The notes: generated from the sequence alone by a model not told the origin. A stretch of DNA of 64,000 nucleotides from Bog-756 sp963830165 (GCA_963830165.1 CAWHKZ010000011.1:1-64000); one strand, 5' to 3'; shown: positions 16,549-25,406, counted from the first letter of the stretch. Numbers and translations are program-made.

Positions 16549-17748
16549 ATGCCGGAAAGGATCGGCAACGTCCTGTCGTGGGGCAGCGACATCGAGCAGA
16601 ACACCATCGATCAGGCGGCCAAGGCCAGCCGGCTCCCCTTCGTGAGCGGCCACCTGGCCCTGATGCCCGACGCCCACGTGGGCATGGGTGCCACCATCGG
16701 CTCGGTGATCCCCACGAGGGGCGCGATCATCCCGGCGGCCGTAGGCGTGGACATCGGATGCGGCATGGTCGCGTCCGAGACCGACCTCGACGCGAGCGAC
16801 CTCCCCGACGACATGAGCGCCTTCCTCGGCCGTGTCGAGCGGGCGGTGCCCGCCGGAGTCGGCCGGGGCCACGGTTTCGCGACCCGGGGGGAGAGGGATG
16901 ACCGGAGCGTGTCGGTGCCCGGGTACACGGGAGCCTCGACGCTGACCGGCAAGCAGGTGGCCAAGGTGACGGACCAGTTCGGCACCCTCGGTTCCGGCAA
17001 CCACTTCGTCGAGGTCTGTCTCGACGAGCGGGACCGGGTCTGGGTCGTGCTGCACTCCGGCAGCAGGGGAATCGGAAACCAGCTGGCCACCCAGCACATC
17101 GACGGGGCCAAGCGCCTGATGGAGAAGCTGTTCGTCTCGCTCGAGGATCCCGCCCTCGCCTACCTGGTGGAGGACACGCCGGAGTTCGACGCGTACATCG
17201 CCGACATGCTCTGGGCCCAGGAGTACGCCAGGGCCAACCGCGAGGCGATGGTCGAGGCCGTCCTGGCCGAGCTCTGGACCTTCGTGGGTGCCACCGGGTC
17301 CGGAGGTCCCGGGACGCCCGGTCACGAGGTGGCGCGCATCAACTGCCACCACAACTACACCGAGCGGGAGCACCACCTCGACCGGGACGTGTGGCTGACC
17401 AGGAAGGGTGCCATCCGAGCGCGGGTAGGCGACCTCGGCGTCATCCCTGGCTCCATGGGCACCTCCACGTACATCGTCCGGGGCCTGGGCAACCCCGCCA
17501 GCTACCACTCGTGCTCCCACGGAGCGGGCCGGCACCTGAGTCGGTCCCGGGCCCGGAAGGAGATCCCGCTGGGGGAGTTCGTGACCTCGATGGAGGGCCG
17601 TGACTGGCAGTCGGACAAGGCCGATCAGTTGATCGACGAGGCGCCTCAGGCGTACAAGGACATCGACCGGGTCATGGCCGACCAGTCGGACCTCGTGGCG
17701 GTGGAGCACCGCCTGCATCAGATCCTCAACTACAAGGGCACCAACTGA
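16549..17748 (+). CDS. rtcB: RNA-splicing ligase RtcB
   Basis: A 399-residue RtcB, which joins RNA 2',3'-cyclic phosphate (or 3'-phosphate) ends to 5'-OH ends using GTP and Mn2+. All family motifs are present: MPDAHVGMGATIGSV, VGVDIGCGM with metal ligand Cys71, FGTLGSGNHF, LHSGSRGIGN, INCHHNYTERE, PGSMGTSTYIV and SCSHGAGR, whose His324 is the guanylylated residue. The start has a strong ribosome site (GAGGAAGAAGAG). It is slightly short against E. coli RtcB (408) and lacks an adjacent archease or RtcA gene. It likely repairs tRNA or rRNA cut by stress nucleases; a VapC toxin is encoded 11 kb away, but a link is only speculation. Confidence 0.95.
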   Translation: MPERIGNVLSWGSDIEQNTIDQAAKASRLPFVSGHLALMPDAHVGMGATIGSVIPTRGAIIPAAVGVDIGCGMVASETDLDASDLPDDMSAFLGRVERAVPAGVGRGHGFATRGERDDRSVSVPGYTGASTLTGKQVAKVTDQFGTLGSGNHFVEVCLDERDRVWVVLHSGSRGIGNQLATQHIDGAKRLMEKLFVSLEDPALAYLVEDTPEFDAYIADMLWAQEYARANREAMVEAVLAELWTFVGATGSGGPGTPGHEVARINCHHNYTEREHHLDRDVWLTRKGAIRARVGDLGVIPGSMGTSTYIVRGLGNPASYHSCSHGAGRHLSRSRARKEIPLGEFVTSMEGRDWQSDKADQLIDEAPQAYKDIDRVMADQSDLVAVEHRLHQILNYKGTN

Positions 17749-17771
17749 CGCCGCCGCCGGGGCGGCGTCAG
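17745..17771 (+). terminator. Hairpin terminator of rtcB
   Basis: CTGACGCCGCC-GCCGG-GGCGGCGTCAG is a perfect 11-bp stem that includes the rtcB stop codon. There is no T-run, as is usual in high-GC actinobacteria. The next gene is convergent, so it may serve both sides. Confidence 0.7.
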
Positions 17772-17903
17772 TGGACGTCGGGAGCGGGGCCACGGTTGCC
17801 CATGCGCGGGCATTCGCGGCCCCGCTCCGACCCGTCGACGGTGTGCCGGTCGGCTTCGGCACGCACTGCGTCGAAGCCGCCTCGCCTCGACGGGCGAGCC
17901 GGG

Positions 17904-18299
17904 TCAGGCGAGGATCTTGGCCTTCTGCGTCTCGAACTCGGCATCGGTGATGACGCCCTGCTGCTTGAGATCGGCCAGCTTCGCCAGTTGGTCGGCCGAA
18001 CTCGTGCCCGTACCCGCCGCCTGCTTGACGTAGGCGTCGAAGGCCTGCTGCTGCTGCTCCGCCTGGGCGGCGGCTCGCTCGTGCATCTTTCCGCCCCGGG
18101 CGATGAGGTACACGAATATGCCCAGGAACGGCAGGATGATGACGAAGAGGACCCAGAGCATCTTTGCCCCGCCACCCAGGTCCTTGCTGCGGAAGATGTC
18201 CGAGAACACGACGATGAGCAGCCAGAACCAGATGAAGAAGATGAAGAGTCCGAGCATTGTGCCGAACAGGTCGGCAAGCGGGTACGTATAGGCGATCAT
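17904..18299 (-). CDS. PLDc_N / SHOCT-domain membrane protein
   Basis: A 131-residue protein starting MIAYTYPLADLFG at 18299, with AAGGAGAA upstream. Two membrane helices (GTMLGLFIFFIWFWLLIVVF and MLWVLFVIILPFLGIFVYLIA) flank FSDIFRSKDLGGGAK, the pattern of the phospholipase D N-terminal (PLDc_N) membrane unit. A Gln-rich cytosolic linker follows (about residues 70-95). The C-terminal SHOCT motif is QLAKLADLKQQGVITDAEFETQKAKIL. SHOCT is a short oligomerisation or targeting motif; such small proteins are widespread in actinobacteria and have no defined role. It is convergent with rtcB. Confidence 0.85.
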   Translation of the reverse strand: MIAYTYPLADLFGTMLGLFIFFIWFWLLIVVFSDIFRSKDLGGGAKMLWVLFVIILPFLGIFVYLIARGGKMHERAAAQAEQQQQAFDAYVKQAAGTGTSSADQLAKLADLKQQGVITDAEFETQKAKILA

Positions 18300-18611
18300 C
18301 GGGTGTTCTCCTTGCGGGTCATGTAACTGGACCAGGTTGTCCACGACGTGGACCAACTCCTGGGAATCGTCGCCTGAGTCTCGCGCACTTGCCCACCTCA
18401 GGATCGCATTACATGCGTGGCGGTTCGGTCGTCGTTCCTGGTGTACCGGCCGAGGCCCTGTCGGCCGGAGCCGACAGGGATCCACGGCCCCTGTGGACCG
18501 CTCCTTTACCATTCGCCCCAGAGCTCGCGTCGACCCGGTCACCCGAGAAACGTCGCACGGCGATTTCGGAACTCTCGGAAGGGCGCTTCCGCGGCACCAC
18601 TGGAGGTCCGA
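18300..18611. other. Divergent intergenic region
   Basis: This 312-base gap separates the SHOCT gene (minus) from the large repeat protein (plus) and must hold both promoters. No clear consensus element, palindrome or small gene was seen. Confidence 0.4.
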
Positions 18612-20606
18612 ATGCACATGGGACACGGCAAATCGGCAGTTCGGCATTGGTCGACGACGCAGCTGCGGTCAGGACCGCGGTCCGCACCTGTCCGGGGACG
18701 ATCCAGGGTGCCCGGTCGGTCGCGTTCCGGATCGCTCACACGCCTCCTGGCGACGTCGGCCCTCCTCGTCGCGGTGGTGGCCGTCGTCTCGATCGCCGCG
18801 CCCACGCAGGCCGGTGCGGCCACCACCACCTGGGGGCCCGCCGTCGAGCTCACCAACGGCGCGGCCGGGGGTGTCTTCGGCGCGGTCAGCTGCGTCTCGC
18901 CCGGCAACTGCACGGCGGTCGGGCAGAACTTCCTCACGCCCAACCAGCCGATCTTCGCGACGCAGTCCGACGGCACGTGGGGGCCGTCGACCGAGGTCGC
19001 CACCATCCCCGCCGGAGCCACCTTCAACGACGTGAGCTGCCTGTCGGTCGGCAACTGCACCGCCGTCGGGTACAGCGACACGTCGCCCAACCGGCCCGTC
19101 TACGCCGCCGAGACCGACGGCACCTGGGGACCGGCGGTCGAGATCACCGCCCCCTCCGCCGGTGGTGTGTTCCTCGGCGTGAGCTGCGTGTCGATGGGCG
19201 ACTGCACGGCCGTGGGAAGCGGCAATGCGACACCCGACCAGCCCATCTACGCCACGGAGACCGGGGGCACCTGGGGACCGGTCGCGGAAATCTCCAACAT
19301 CGTCGCCGGAGGCGTGTTCACCACCGTGAGCTGCACCGCGGTGGGTGATTGCACGGCCGTCGGCAACGACTACGCCACCACGGCCAGAGGCACCTACGCC
19401 GAGGAGGTCGACGGGGTCTGGGGGCCCGCAACGGAGATCGGCGGATCCTTCGGAAGTGGCTTCCTCGATGTGAGCTGCACTTCGGTCGGCAGTTGCACGG
19501 CGGTGGGGAACACGACCACGACGCCGTTCCAGCCCTTCTACGCCACGGAGGCCGGCGGCGTCTGGGGTCCGCCGACAGAGGTCGACAACATCGCGGCCGG
19601 AGGGGTCTTCTACGGCGTGAGCTGCGCCACGGCCGGGAACTGCACGGCGGTCGGCCAGGACCACGAGGGGACACCCCGGGCCATGGTGGCCACCGAGACC
19701 GACGGCACCTGGGGACCGGCGACGGCGATCGGCGACATCGTCGGCGGCGGCGTGCTCTACGACGTGAGCTGCACCTCGGCGGGGAACTGCCTTGCCGTCG
19801 GCAACGACGGCACGACGCAGCCCCAGCCGATCTACGTGGCCCAGCGGGCGGTGGCCACGGGCTACCAGATGGCGGCCAGCGATGGCGGCGTCTTCGCCTA
19901 CGGCGACGCCGGCTTCTTCGGCTCCCACGGGGGTGCGCCCCTCGACCAGCCGGTCGTGGGCATGGCCGCCACGCCGGACGGACGGGGCTACTGGCTGGTG
20001 GCCACCGACGGTGGTGTGTTCGCCTACGGCGATGCCGGCTTCGTCGGCTCCCACGGGGGTGCGCCCCTCGACCAGCCCGTCGTGGGCATGGCCGCCACGC
20101 CGGACGGACGGGGCTACTGGCTGGTGGCCACCGACGGTGGCGTCTTCGCCTATGGCGATGCCACGTTCTTCGGCTCCCACGGGGGTGCGCCCCTCGATCA
20201 ACGCGTCGTGGGCATGGCCGCCACCCCGGACGGACGGGGCTACTGGCTGGTGGCCCGTGACGGTGGCGTCTTCGCCTACGGCGACGCCGGCTTCTTCGGC
20301 TCCCACGGGGGTGCGCCCCTCGACCAGCCGGTCGTGGGCATGGCCGCCACCCCGGACGGGCAGGGCTACTGGCTGGTCGCCGCCGACGGTGGTGTGTTCG
20401 CCTACGGCGACGCCACGTTCTTCGGCTCCCACGGCGGCACGCACCTCGACCAGTCGGTCGTGGGCATGGCCCCCACCCCGGACGGACAGGGCTACTGGCT
20501 GGTGGCCGCCGACGGGGGCGTGTTCGCCTACGGCGACGCCACGTTCTTCGGCTCCCACGGGGGTGCGCCCCTCGACCGGCCCGTCGTGGGCATGGCCACC
20601 GCCTGA
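18612..20606 (+). CDS. Large secreted protein with two repeat domains
   Basis: From ATG 18612 (GGAGG upstream) this gives 664 residues. After an Arg-rich lead a signal peptide is clear: LLATSALLVAVVAVVSIAA then TQAGAA as the likely cleavage site. The N-terminal half has seven repeats of about 43 residues opening with (T/V)WGP.(T/V)E and each holding VSC.S.G.CTAVG, so a regular pair of cysteines per repeat. The C-terminal half has six almost identical 42-residue repeats (GYWLVATDGGVFAYGDA, GFVGSHGG, PVVGMAATPDG). Both types probably form beta-propellers; the cysteine pairs suggest disulphides outside the cell. No catalytic residues are visible; adhesion or surface function is plausible. A degenerate relative lies at 2543-2935. 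Confidence 0.85.
   Translation: MHMGHGKSAVRHWSTTQLRSGPRSAPVRGRSRVPGRSRSGSLTRLLATSALLVAVVAVVSIAAPTQAGAATTTWGPAVELTNGAAGGVFGAVSCVSPGNCTAVGQNFLTPNQPIFATQSDGTWGPSTEVATIPAGATFNDVSCLSVGNCTAVGYSDTSPNRPVYAAETDGTWGPAVEITAPSAGGVFLGVSCVSMGDCTAVGSGNATPDQPIYATETGGTWGPVAEISNIVAGGVFTTVSCTAVGDCTAVGNDYATTARGTYAEEVDGVWGPATEIGGSFGSGFLDVSCTSVGSCTAVGNTTTTPFQPFYATEAGGVWGPPTEVDNIAAGGVFYGVSCATAGNCTAVGQDHEGTPRAMVATETDGTWGPATAIGDIVGGGVLYDVSCTSAGNCLAVGNDGTTQPQPIYVAQRAVATGYQMAASDGGVFAYGDAGFFGSHGGAPLDQPVVGMAATPDGRGYWLVATDGGVFAYGDAGFVGSHGGAPLDQPVVGMAATPDGRGYWLVATDGGVFAYGDATFFGSHGGAPLDQRVVGMAATPDGRGYWLVARDGGVFAYGDAGFFGSHGGAPLDQPVVGMAATPDGQGYWLVAADGGVFAYGDATFFGSHGGTHLDQSVVGMAPTPDGQGYWLVAADGGVFAYGDATFFGSHGGAPLDRPVVGMATA
19860..20603 (+). 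repeat. Six tandem 126-bp repeats encoding GYW units
   Basis: Inside the gene at 18612-20606 a 126-bp unit repeats almost perfectly (for example GGCTACTGGCTGGTGG recurs every 126 bases); the sixth copy is shortened. The DNA-level identity implies recent expansion or gene conversion and makes copy number prone to change, and to assembly collapse. Confidence 0.9.
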
Positions 20607-20620
20607 GGAGTGCCGGCCGC

Positions 20621-20641
20621 CCGGGTGGGTCGCCCGCCCGG
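20621..20641 (+). terminator. Hairpin between convergent genes
   Basis: CCGGGTGGG-TCG-CCCGCCCGG pairs fully with one G-U, between the repeat-protein stop (20606) and the convergent regulator gene end (20681). There is no T-run. Confidence 0.5.
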
Positions 20642-20680
20642 TCCGGTCAGTGCCAGCGACCGGCTCGTCGCACCGGCGGT

Positions 20681-21085
20681 TCAGTCGTCGTCCGACCAGC
20701 CCAGCTCGTCGGCCAGCAGCAGGAGCACCTTGTTGGGCAGGCGCTCCCCCCGCTCGAGCAGCTTGAGGCAGCCCTGCACGTAGGCCTTGCGGGCTTCGTC
20801 GAGGCCGCGAGGGCGCACCAGGGTCGGCGCGGGCGGGCGGATGCCGATGATGTCGGCCATGTCGTCGGACCGCTCGACCCTGTCCGGCTCGTCGACGAGG
20901 ACCTCGAGCGTGCGGGCCATGTGCCGGCTCGGCGGCGAGCCCTGCTCCCACCGGGCGACCGACTGCTGGGTGACGCCCAGCTGGTCGGCCAGCTCGCGTT
21001 GGGTCATCCCGTGCCGATGGCGGTAGGCACGGATGCTTGCGGCGAGCCCGTCGTGCGACTCCGGTGCGTACTCATGTGTATCCAC
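20681..21085 (-). CDS. XRE-family helix-turn-helix regulator
   Basis: A protein of about 134 residues with a Cro/C1-type helix-turn-helix near the N terminus (YRHRHGMTQRELADQLGVTQQSVARWEQG), followed by a helical C-terminal half of unknown fold ending LLLLADELGWSDDD. The start is a GTG at 21085 or the TTG at 21088; no ATG is in frame. The second half (LDEARKAYVQGCLKLLERGE) may be a dimerisation domain. It is convergent with the large repeat protein and has no close partner, so its target is unknown; autoregulation is common in the family. Confidence 0.8.
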   Translation of the reverse strand: MDTHEYAPESHDGLAASIRAYRHRHGMTQRELADQLGVTQQSVARWEQGSPPSRHMARTLEVLVDEPDRVERSDDMADIIGIRPPAPTLVRPRGLDEARKAYVQGCLKLLERGERLPNKVLLLLADELGWSDDD

Positions 21086-21088
21086 CAA

Positions 21089-21563
21089 TTGTCAAGGGTA
21101 GACCCGCGATCGGTGTCCTTACAAGGGGCAATCCCGACGGCGCACACGCCGATGGTCGAACTACAAACGTGAGGTTCACACCCTGCGGGTACGAGTGCGC
21201 ACGGGTGACCGGCGGGTCGGTGGCTACGGCCGGATCACATCAGCACCGGGATCGATGCGCAAGCGAACGTGATGGCCAGTAGCGGCAGGGTGATGATCCA
21301 GTCCATGGTGTCTCGAGCAGCGGTCAGGCGGACTGCTCGCCTCCGCCAACCACGGTACGAACCGAATCCAAGAGCAGGATAAGAAGAAGTCAAGCGGATC
21401 ATAGGAATTCGGCTGCGGGCCGATGGCGACCCGGGGGTCGCCGGTGTGCCGGACGAGAACCCGGCCGGTCGACTACCGGTCGGGACGTCGGCGCAGGGAA
21501 GCCCGCCCGTTCGTTCCGGCGGGAGCCCCGGAGGTGGTGCCGGAGTCCGAGCCCGCCCGCCGC
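21089..21563. other. Intergenic region with one possible micropeptide
   Basis: A 475-base gap. The only frame that stands out is on the minus strand, 21306-21235: MDWIITLPLLAITFACASIP..., 23 residues, fully hydrophobic like a single-helix membrane peptide. There is no good ribosome site, so translation is unproven. Nothing else is seen. Confidence 0.25.
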
Positions 21564-21944
21564 CTAGGTGTCGTCGGAAGGCCGACCGGTCCGGACGAAC
21601 TCGGGCTGGTCGAGCAGGCGGAGCCAGCTGCCGTCGGGTTGCCGCCGAGCGACCTGGGCACGCGCTCCCGCGCCGTCGCGCGGCGGGGTCGAGGTCAGTG
21701 CGATGTCGCCGCTGATGAGGGTGGGCAGGGGCTGCTCCTGCTCGAACCGCGGCGCGTTCGCCAGGACCGACGCCCACAGCTCACGGATGGCGGCGCGACC
21801 GACGGTCCGGCCGCCCGGTGGGTAGGCCATCACCGCGTCCGCCTCGTAGAGGGCGGCGACACCATCGGGGTCCCCGGCGTTGGAACGCTCGACGAACAGC
21901 CGGGTGAGGTCCTCGGGCTCCAGGGCCTTCTCGTGGTCGGACAT
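21564..21944 (-). CDS. SnoaL-like (NTF2-fold) protein
   Basis: A 126-residue protein with the NTF2-like layout of the YybH/SgcJ group: LTRLFVERSNAGDPDGVAALYEADAVMAYPPGG, then GRAAIRELWASVLAN, and paired strands SGDIALTSTP and WLRLLDQPEFVR. These cone-shaped domains bind small hydrophobic molecules and act as isomerases, cyclases or plain binders; no catalytic pair can be assigned. It is divergent from the LysR gene at 22047 across 102 bases, so it is a likely target of that regulator. Confidence 0.8.
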   Translation of the reverse strand: MSDHEKALEPEDLTRLFVERSNAGDPDGVAALYEADAVMAYPPGGRTVGRAAIRELWASVLANAPRFEQEQPLPTLISGDIALTSTPPRDGAGARAQVARRQPDGSWLRLLDQPEFVRTGRPSDDT

Positions 21945-22046
21945 GCGGGTCCTTTCGCTCGTGGTTCCTGTCTGTGCCGACCAGGATGAAGCGCGCGGAG
22001 CCAGAAGTCCAACAGATGAATCAGCTGAGGACTAGAATCTGCGATT

Positions 22047-22967
22047 ATGGAACTGCGCCAGCTGGAGTACTTCGTCGCGGTGGCGGAGGAGGCGAACTTC
22101 ACCCGCGCCGCCGCACGGGTGCACATCAGCCAGTCTGGGGTGAGCGCCCAGCTCAAGCAGCTCGAGCGAGAGCTCGGCGCGTCACTCATCGACCGGTCGA
22201 GCCGGAAGGCCGCACTGACACCGGCGGGTGAGGCAGCTCTCACGCATGCCCGCGCCGCACTGGCGGCAGCCGCCGCAGTACGCCAGGCAGTGGATGAGGT
22301 GAACGACCTCGTCCGTGGACAGCTCGTCGTAGGCATGGTCACCGCATGCACCATCACCGCGCTGTTCGACGCCCTGTCCGCCTTCCACCTCGACCACCCC
22401 GGCGTCGGGGTCACGTTGATCGAGGACGGCTCCGACAGGCTCGTCGAGCGCGTGCACGCCGGCACCGTCGACCTCGCACTGATCGGATGTGCGTCCGCGG
22501 TGCCCACCGGTCTCGAAGCCCTGCCGATCGTCAGTGACCGGCTCGTCGCGTGCATGCCCGGTGACCACCCCTTGGCACAGCGCCCGCGGGTGGGCCTGGC
22601 CGACCTCGTCGAGTTCCCGATCGTCTGCATGCCACCCGGCACCGGTATCCGGACCACCTTCGACCTCGCATGCGCGTCCAGGGGACTCCAGGCGACCATC
22701 GCCCTACAGGCGAGTGCCCCGGACGCCGTTGCGGATCTCGCCGTGCGCGGCCTCGGTGTCGCCGTGCTCAGCGAATCCATGACGGCGCGCTACGAGGGCC
22801 ACCTGATCGGCCGTGTCATCCGCGACGTCGACATGCTCGCCGTGCTCGCCCTGGTGTGGAGGCGGTCACCGAGTCCCGCGCTGCGCGAACTGCTGATCGA
22901 GGCCCACCGGGCCTTCGCGGAACCGTCGGTGGCCGATCCTCCACCCCGGCGGGCCGAGCCCGCCTGA
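22047..22967 (+). CDS. LysR-family transcriptional regulator
   Basis: A 306-residue LysR protein: winged helix MELRQLEYFVAVAEEANFTRAA, recognition part QSGVSAQLKQLERELG, linker helix, then a periplasmic-binding-like effector domain from about residue 90 (GQLVVGMVTACTITALFDAL; LIGCASAVPTG). It controls most likely the divergent SnoaL-like gene and itself. In the 102-base gap an interrupted repeat AGTCC-N18-GGACT (about 22008-22035) and TAGAAT shortly before the start fit an operator and a near-leaderless promoter. The inducer is unknown. Confidence 0.9.
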   Translation: MELRQLEYFVAVAEEANFTRAAARVHISQSGVSAQLKQLERELGASLIDRSSRKAALTPAGEAALTHARAALAAAAAVRQAVDEVNDLVRGQLVVGMVTACTITALFDALSAFHLDHPGVGVTLIEDGSDRLVERVHAGTVDLALIGCASAVPTGLEALPIVSDRLVACMPGDHPLAQRPRVGLADLVEFPIVCMPPGTGIRTTFDLACASRGLQATIALQASAPDAVADLAVRGLGVAVLSESMTARYEGHLIGRVIRDVDMLAVLALVWRRSPSPALRELLIEAHRAFAEPSVADPPPRRAEPA

Positions 22968-23045
22968 CGGCAGCGGACTGCGGGAACGGCCTACGTCGGT
23001 GAACGACGCCGCGGGATCCCTGTGGAGACGGGCCCGATCGATCCC

Positions 23046-23852
23046 TCAACCGGGGGGTGCGAACGCACGGTCGGCGATCCCCCGGTCCAGATACGCGCCG
23101 TCGGCGGCGAGTCCGCCCGAGTCGAGCAGGTCCCGCGCGGCGTCGTACAGCGCACCGTAGGCCACCCGGGCGAACGAACCCCCGACGGAGAGGCGCCGGA
23201 CACCGACCTCGGCCAGTTCGTCGAGCGACGGGCCACCCGGCACGAGGAGCACGTTGACCGGTCCGCCCACCTCGTCGACGATCCTCCTGATCGCGATGAG
23301 GTCGGTCAGCCCCGGGGCGTAGACCACGTCCGCACCAGCACGTCGGTAGGCGGCGAGTCGGGCGATCGTGTCGTCCAGGTCGTCGCGTCCCCGGAGGTGA
23401 TTCTCGGCTCGAGCGGTCAGCACCAGGCCCTCGGCCCCGGCCGCGGCGGCGGCGATCGCGACCCGTTGCGTCGCCCGGTCGATGTCCTCGATCACCCCCT
23501 CGTGGGGATCCCAGTCCTCGATCGAGCAACCGGAGGCTCCAGCCGACGCCAGGAGGTGGACGGTGGTCGCCACGCCGCCCTCCTCCCGGGGGAAGCACTG
23601 TTCGGCGTCGACATTGAGGGGCAGGTCGGTGACGGCGCACAGCGCGGCCACGTGATCGACCAACCCCGCACGCCGGCCCGTCATGTCCAACCGCCCCTGG
23701 GAAGTTGCGAAGCCGCCGCTCGTCGTGGCCAGGGCAGGAAACCCGAGGCTCTCGAGCAGCCGACAGGAGCCCGGATCGAACGGATTCGGCATCAGGAAGA
23801 TGCCCTCCTCGTGCAGCGTGCGGAATCGGGTTCGGGCGTCGTCGGTGGCCAT
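23046..23852 (-). CDS. Isocitrate lyase / PEP mutase family protein
   Basis: A 268-residue TIM-barrel of the phosphoenolpyruvate mutase / isocitrate lyase superfamily. Typical segments are LMPNPFDPGSCRLLESLGFPALATTSGG, the metal site LPLNVDAEQCF, SIEDWDP and ARAENHL. Members cleave or form C-C or P-C bonds next to a carboxylate: methylisocitrate lyase, oxaloacetate decarboxylase, carboxy-PEP mutase. The usual lyase KKCGH loop is not present, so a lyase role is doubtful and an oxaloacetate decarboxylase-like role is more likely. It is divergent from the MaoC-like gene at 24047. Confidence 0.85.
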   Translation of the reverse strand: MATDDARTRFRTLHEEGIFLMPNPFDPGSCRLLESLGFPALATTSGGFATSQGRLDMTGRRAGLVDHVAALCAVTDLPLNVDAEQCFPREEGGVATTVHLLASAGASGCSIEDWDPHEGVIEDIDRATQRVAIAAAAAGAEGLVLTARAENHLRGRDDLDDTIARLAAYRRAGADVVYAPGLTDLIAIRRIVDEVGGPVNVLLVPGGPSLDELAEVGVRRLSVGGSFARVAYGALYDAARDLLDSGGLAADGAYLDRGIADRAFAPPG

Positions 23853-24046
23853 GTCGGGAGCATGTCCGACCGGACCTGGAACGGCAAGTGGTTCGCCGGC
23901 CGTCCCGTGAGCCGGCTGGACGGGTCCGGAATCGCTCCGTCATGCGGGCCGGAGGTCAGCTCCGGAGGGTCGGGACCGTGCTGGCGGACTCACGAGGTCG
24001 CCGATGGGCGACCGGCGCGGCCCGCCGTCTGGTTCAATGGCTCATC

Positions 24047-24886
24047 GTGGCGAGCGTGACGTTGCGGGCCGGAGACCGGGCCGGGCCCTACGAGCTTCCC
24101 CTGGGCCCCGAGCTCGTTCGTCAGTTCGCCGCGGCGACCCTCGACGACAGCCGGCAGCTCCGGGACGGTCGGTTGGTTCCTCCCGGACTCGTCGCCACGC
24201 AGGCATACGGCGCGCAACGCTCGGCCATCGCCGAGCTGGTGCCCGAACACGTCTTCTCCGCCGCACGCAGCGGGGTCCACGGCCAGCACGAACTCCTGCT
24301 CCACCGGTCGATCGCATCGGACGAGAGCCTCCACACCTTCGTCGAGACCCACAGCGCCCGGTCGTCGGGAGGCAACCTGCGCGTCACGCTCCGCCATGCG
24401 ACCTCCGACGATCGCGACGAGCTCGTGGCGGAGCAGTGGTGGACGACGGTGCTCCTCGGGACGACGTCCGAACCCACGGGACCGGAACTTCCCAACCGCT
24501 CGTTCCCCGAGGGCCGGGAGGCTCCCCTCGTCGCCGACGTCGAGGTGTGGATCGACGAGGTCGTGGCGCGCCGCTACGCCCAGGTGTCCGGTGATCACAG
24601 CGATCACCACTTCAGCGTCGACGCAGCCCGGCGCAGTGGGTTCGCGGCCCCGATCCTCCACGGACTGTGCACCATGGCCCTGTGCAGTCGCGTCGCCACC
24701 GAGACCGTGGCCGGCGGTGACCCGGGTCGGATCCGACGGGTGGCGGTCCGATTCGCCGCTCCCGCATTCCTGGGCCGACGGATGAGGGTGCAGCTCCGCG
24801 ACGTGCCCGGAGGCAGCTTCCGTCTAGAGGCCAGCTGCGGCGACGACGCGGTCATCACGAACGGGCTCGTCGAGCTCGTTCCCTGA
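24047..24886 (+). CDS. MaoC-like double hot-dog dehydratase
   Basis: A 279-residue protein with two hot-dog folds. The N-terminal one (about residues 1-150) resembles the FAS1-type dehydratase half, the C-terminal one carries the hydratase-2 motif YAQVSGDHSDHHFSVDAA and GFAAPILHGLCTMALC with the Asp and His of the catalytic dyad. Such enzymes hydrate enoyl-CoA or dehydrate 3-hydroxyacyl-CoA. The GTG at 24047 was chosen because family similarity begins at once (VASVTLRAGDRAG); no ATG is in frame nearby. It faces a convergent terminator region after its stop. Confidence 0.8.
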   Translation: MASVTLRAGDRAGPYELPLGPELVRQFAAATLDDSRQLRDGRLVPPGLVATQAYGAQRSAIAELVPEHVFSAARSGVHGQHELLLHRSIASDESLHTFVETHSARSSGGNLRVTLRHATSDDRDELVAEQWWTTVLLGTTSEPTGPELPNRSFPEGREAPLVADVEVWIDEVVARRYAQVSGDHSDHHFSVDAARRSGFAAPILHGLCTMALCSRVATETVAGGDPGRIRRVAVRFAAPAFLGRRMRVQLRDVPGGSFRLEASCGDDAVITNGLVELVP

Positions 24887-24905
24887 CCTCATTCCGGGAG
24901 GCTGC

Positions 24906-24968
24906 CCCCACCGCGCCAGCACCCGCCGACCGGCTCGACGGCCGCGTCCGCGGCCGGCCGCGGTGGGG
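24906..24968 (+). terminator. Long inverted repeat after the MaoC-like gene
   Basis: CCCCACCGCG (24906-24915) pairs with CGCGGTGGGG (24959-24968), and a 16-base perfect palindrome CCGCGGCCGGCCGCGG (24948-24963) lies at the right arm. Placed between convergent genes, it probably ends both transcripts. Confidence 0.5.
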
Positions 24969-25015
24969 AGGGACACCGGACCGACTCCGCCACCGGTCCA
25001 GTCGGGTCGGCCGGA

Positions 25016-25291
25016 CTATTCGTCGCCGGCCTCCAGGATGGAGACGTCCTCTTCGACGGCGTGCAGCTTGCCGTCCTCGCCCAACACCGAGAGCGTCTCG
25101 TCGACGATCGCGTCGCCCTCTGACGTGATGACCGCGATGGTCTCGTCGGTGGCGAGGATCCTGCCGTCGCTGTCCACCGCCACCACCAGGTCGTCGATCA
25201 CGAGATTGCCCGCATTGTCGACGCCCTCGGTCTCCACCTCCACCATCTCGATGGAATCGTCGTCGGCCGGCGTGCTGTTCGTCCCGCTCAT
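25016..25291 (-). CDS. Small acidic protein, unknown
   Basis: A 91-residue, strongly acidic protein with few basic residues. It reads as alternating short strands with a recurring pattern of the type (N/D)G.I..(D/E)(T/E)..VI (VDSDGRILATDETIAVITSEGDAIVDETLSV, shown in parts), suggesting a small repeat fold. The start at 25291 follows a moderate ribosome site. It stands alone between two terminator-like repeats. No family recognised; a binding or ion-buffering protein is a guess. Confidence 0.6.
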   Translation of the reverse strand: MSGTNSTPADDDSIEMVEVETEGVDNAGNLVIDDLVVAVDSDGRILATDETIAVITSEGDAIVDETLSVLGEDGKLHAVEEDVSILEAGDE

Positions 25292-25337
25292 GGCTGGTCT
25301 CCCGTTCTGCTGCGTGATCGGTCGGTCACCCGATCAT

Positions 25338-25380
25338 GACATGAACGACGCGGTCACTCCGGCAGCGCGTCGTTCATGTC
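25338..25380 (-). terminator. Perfect 15-bp stem downstream of the ABC genes
   Basis: GACATGAACGACGCG (25338-25352) and CGCGTCGTTCATGTC (25366-25380) are perfectly complementary with a 13-base loop. It lies 26 bases beyond the stop of the ABC permease gene, in the right place for a terminator. Confidence 0.7.
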
Positions 25381-25406
25381 GCCGGCGGGCGCCGTCCGGC
25401 TCGCCA

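Noticed and set aside
18669..20951. A 760-codon minus-strand frame antisense to the large repeat protein
   Set aside because: Its regular repeats (HDRLVEGRTPVG-like) only mirror the coding repeats on the other strand; no start signal or family match.
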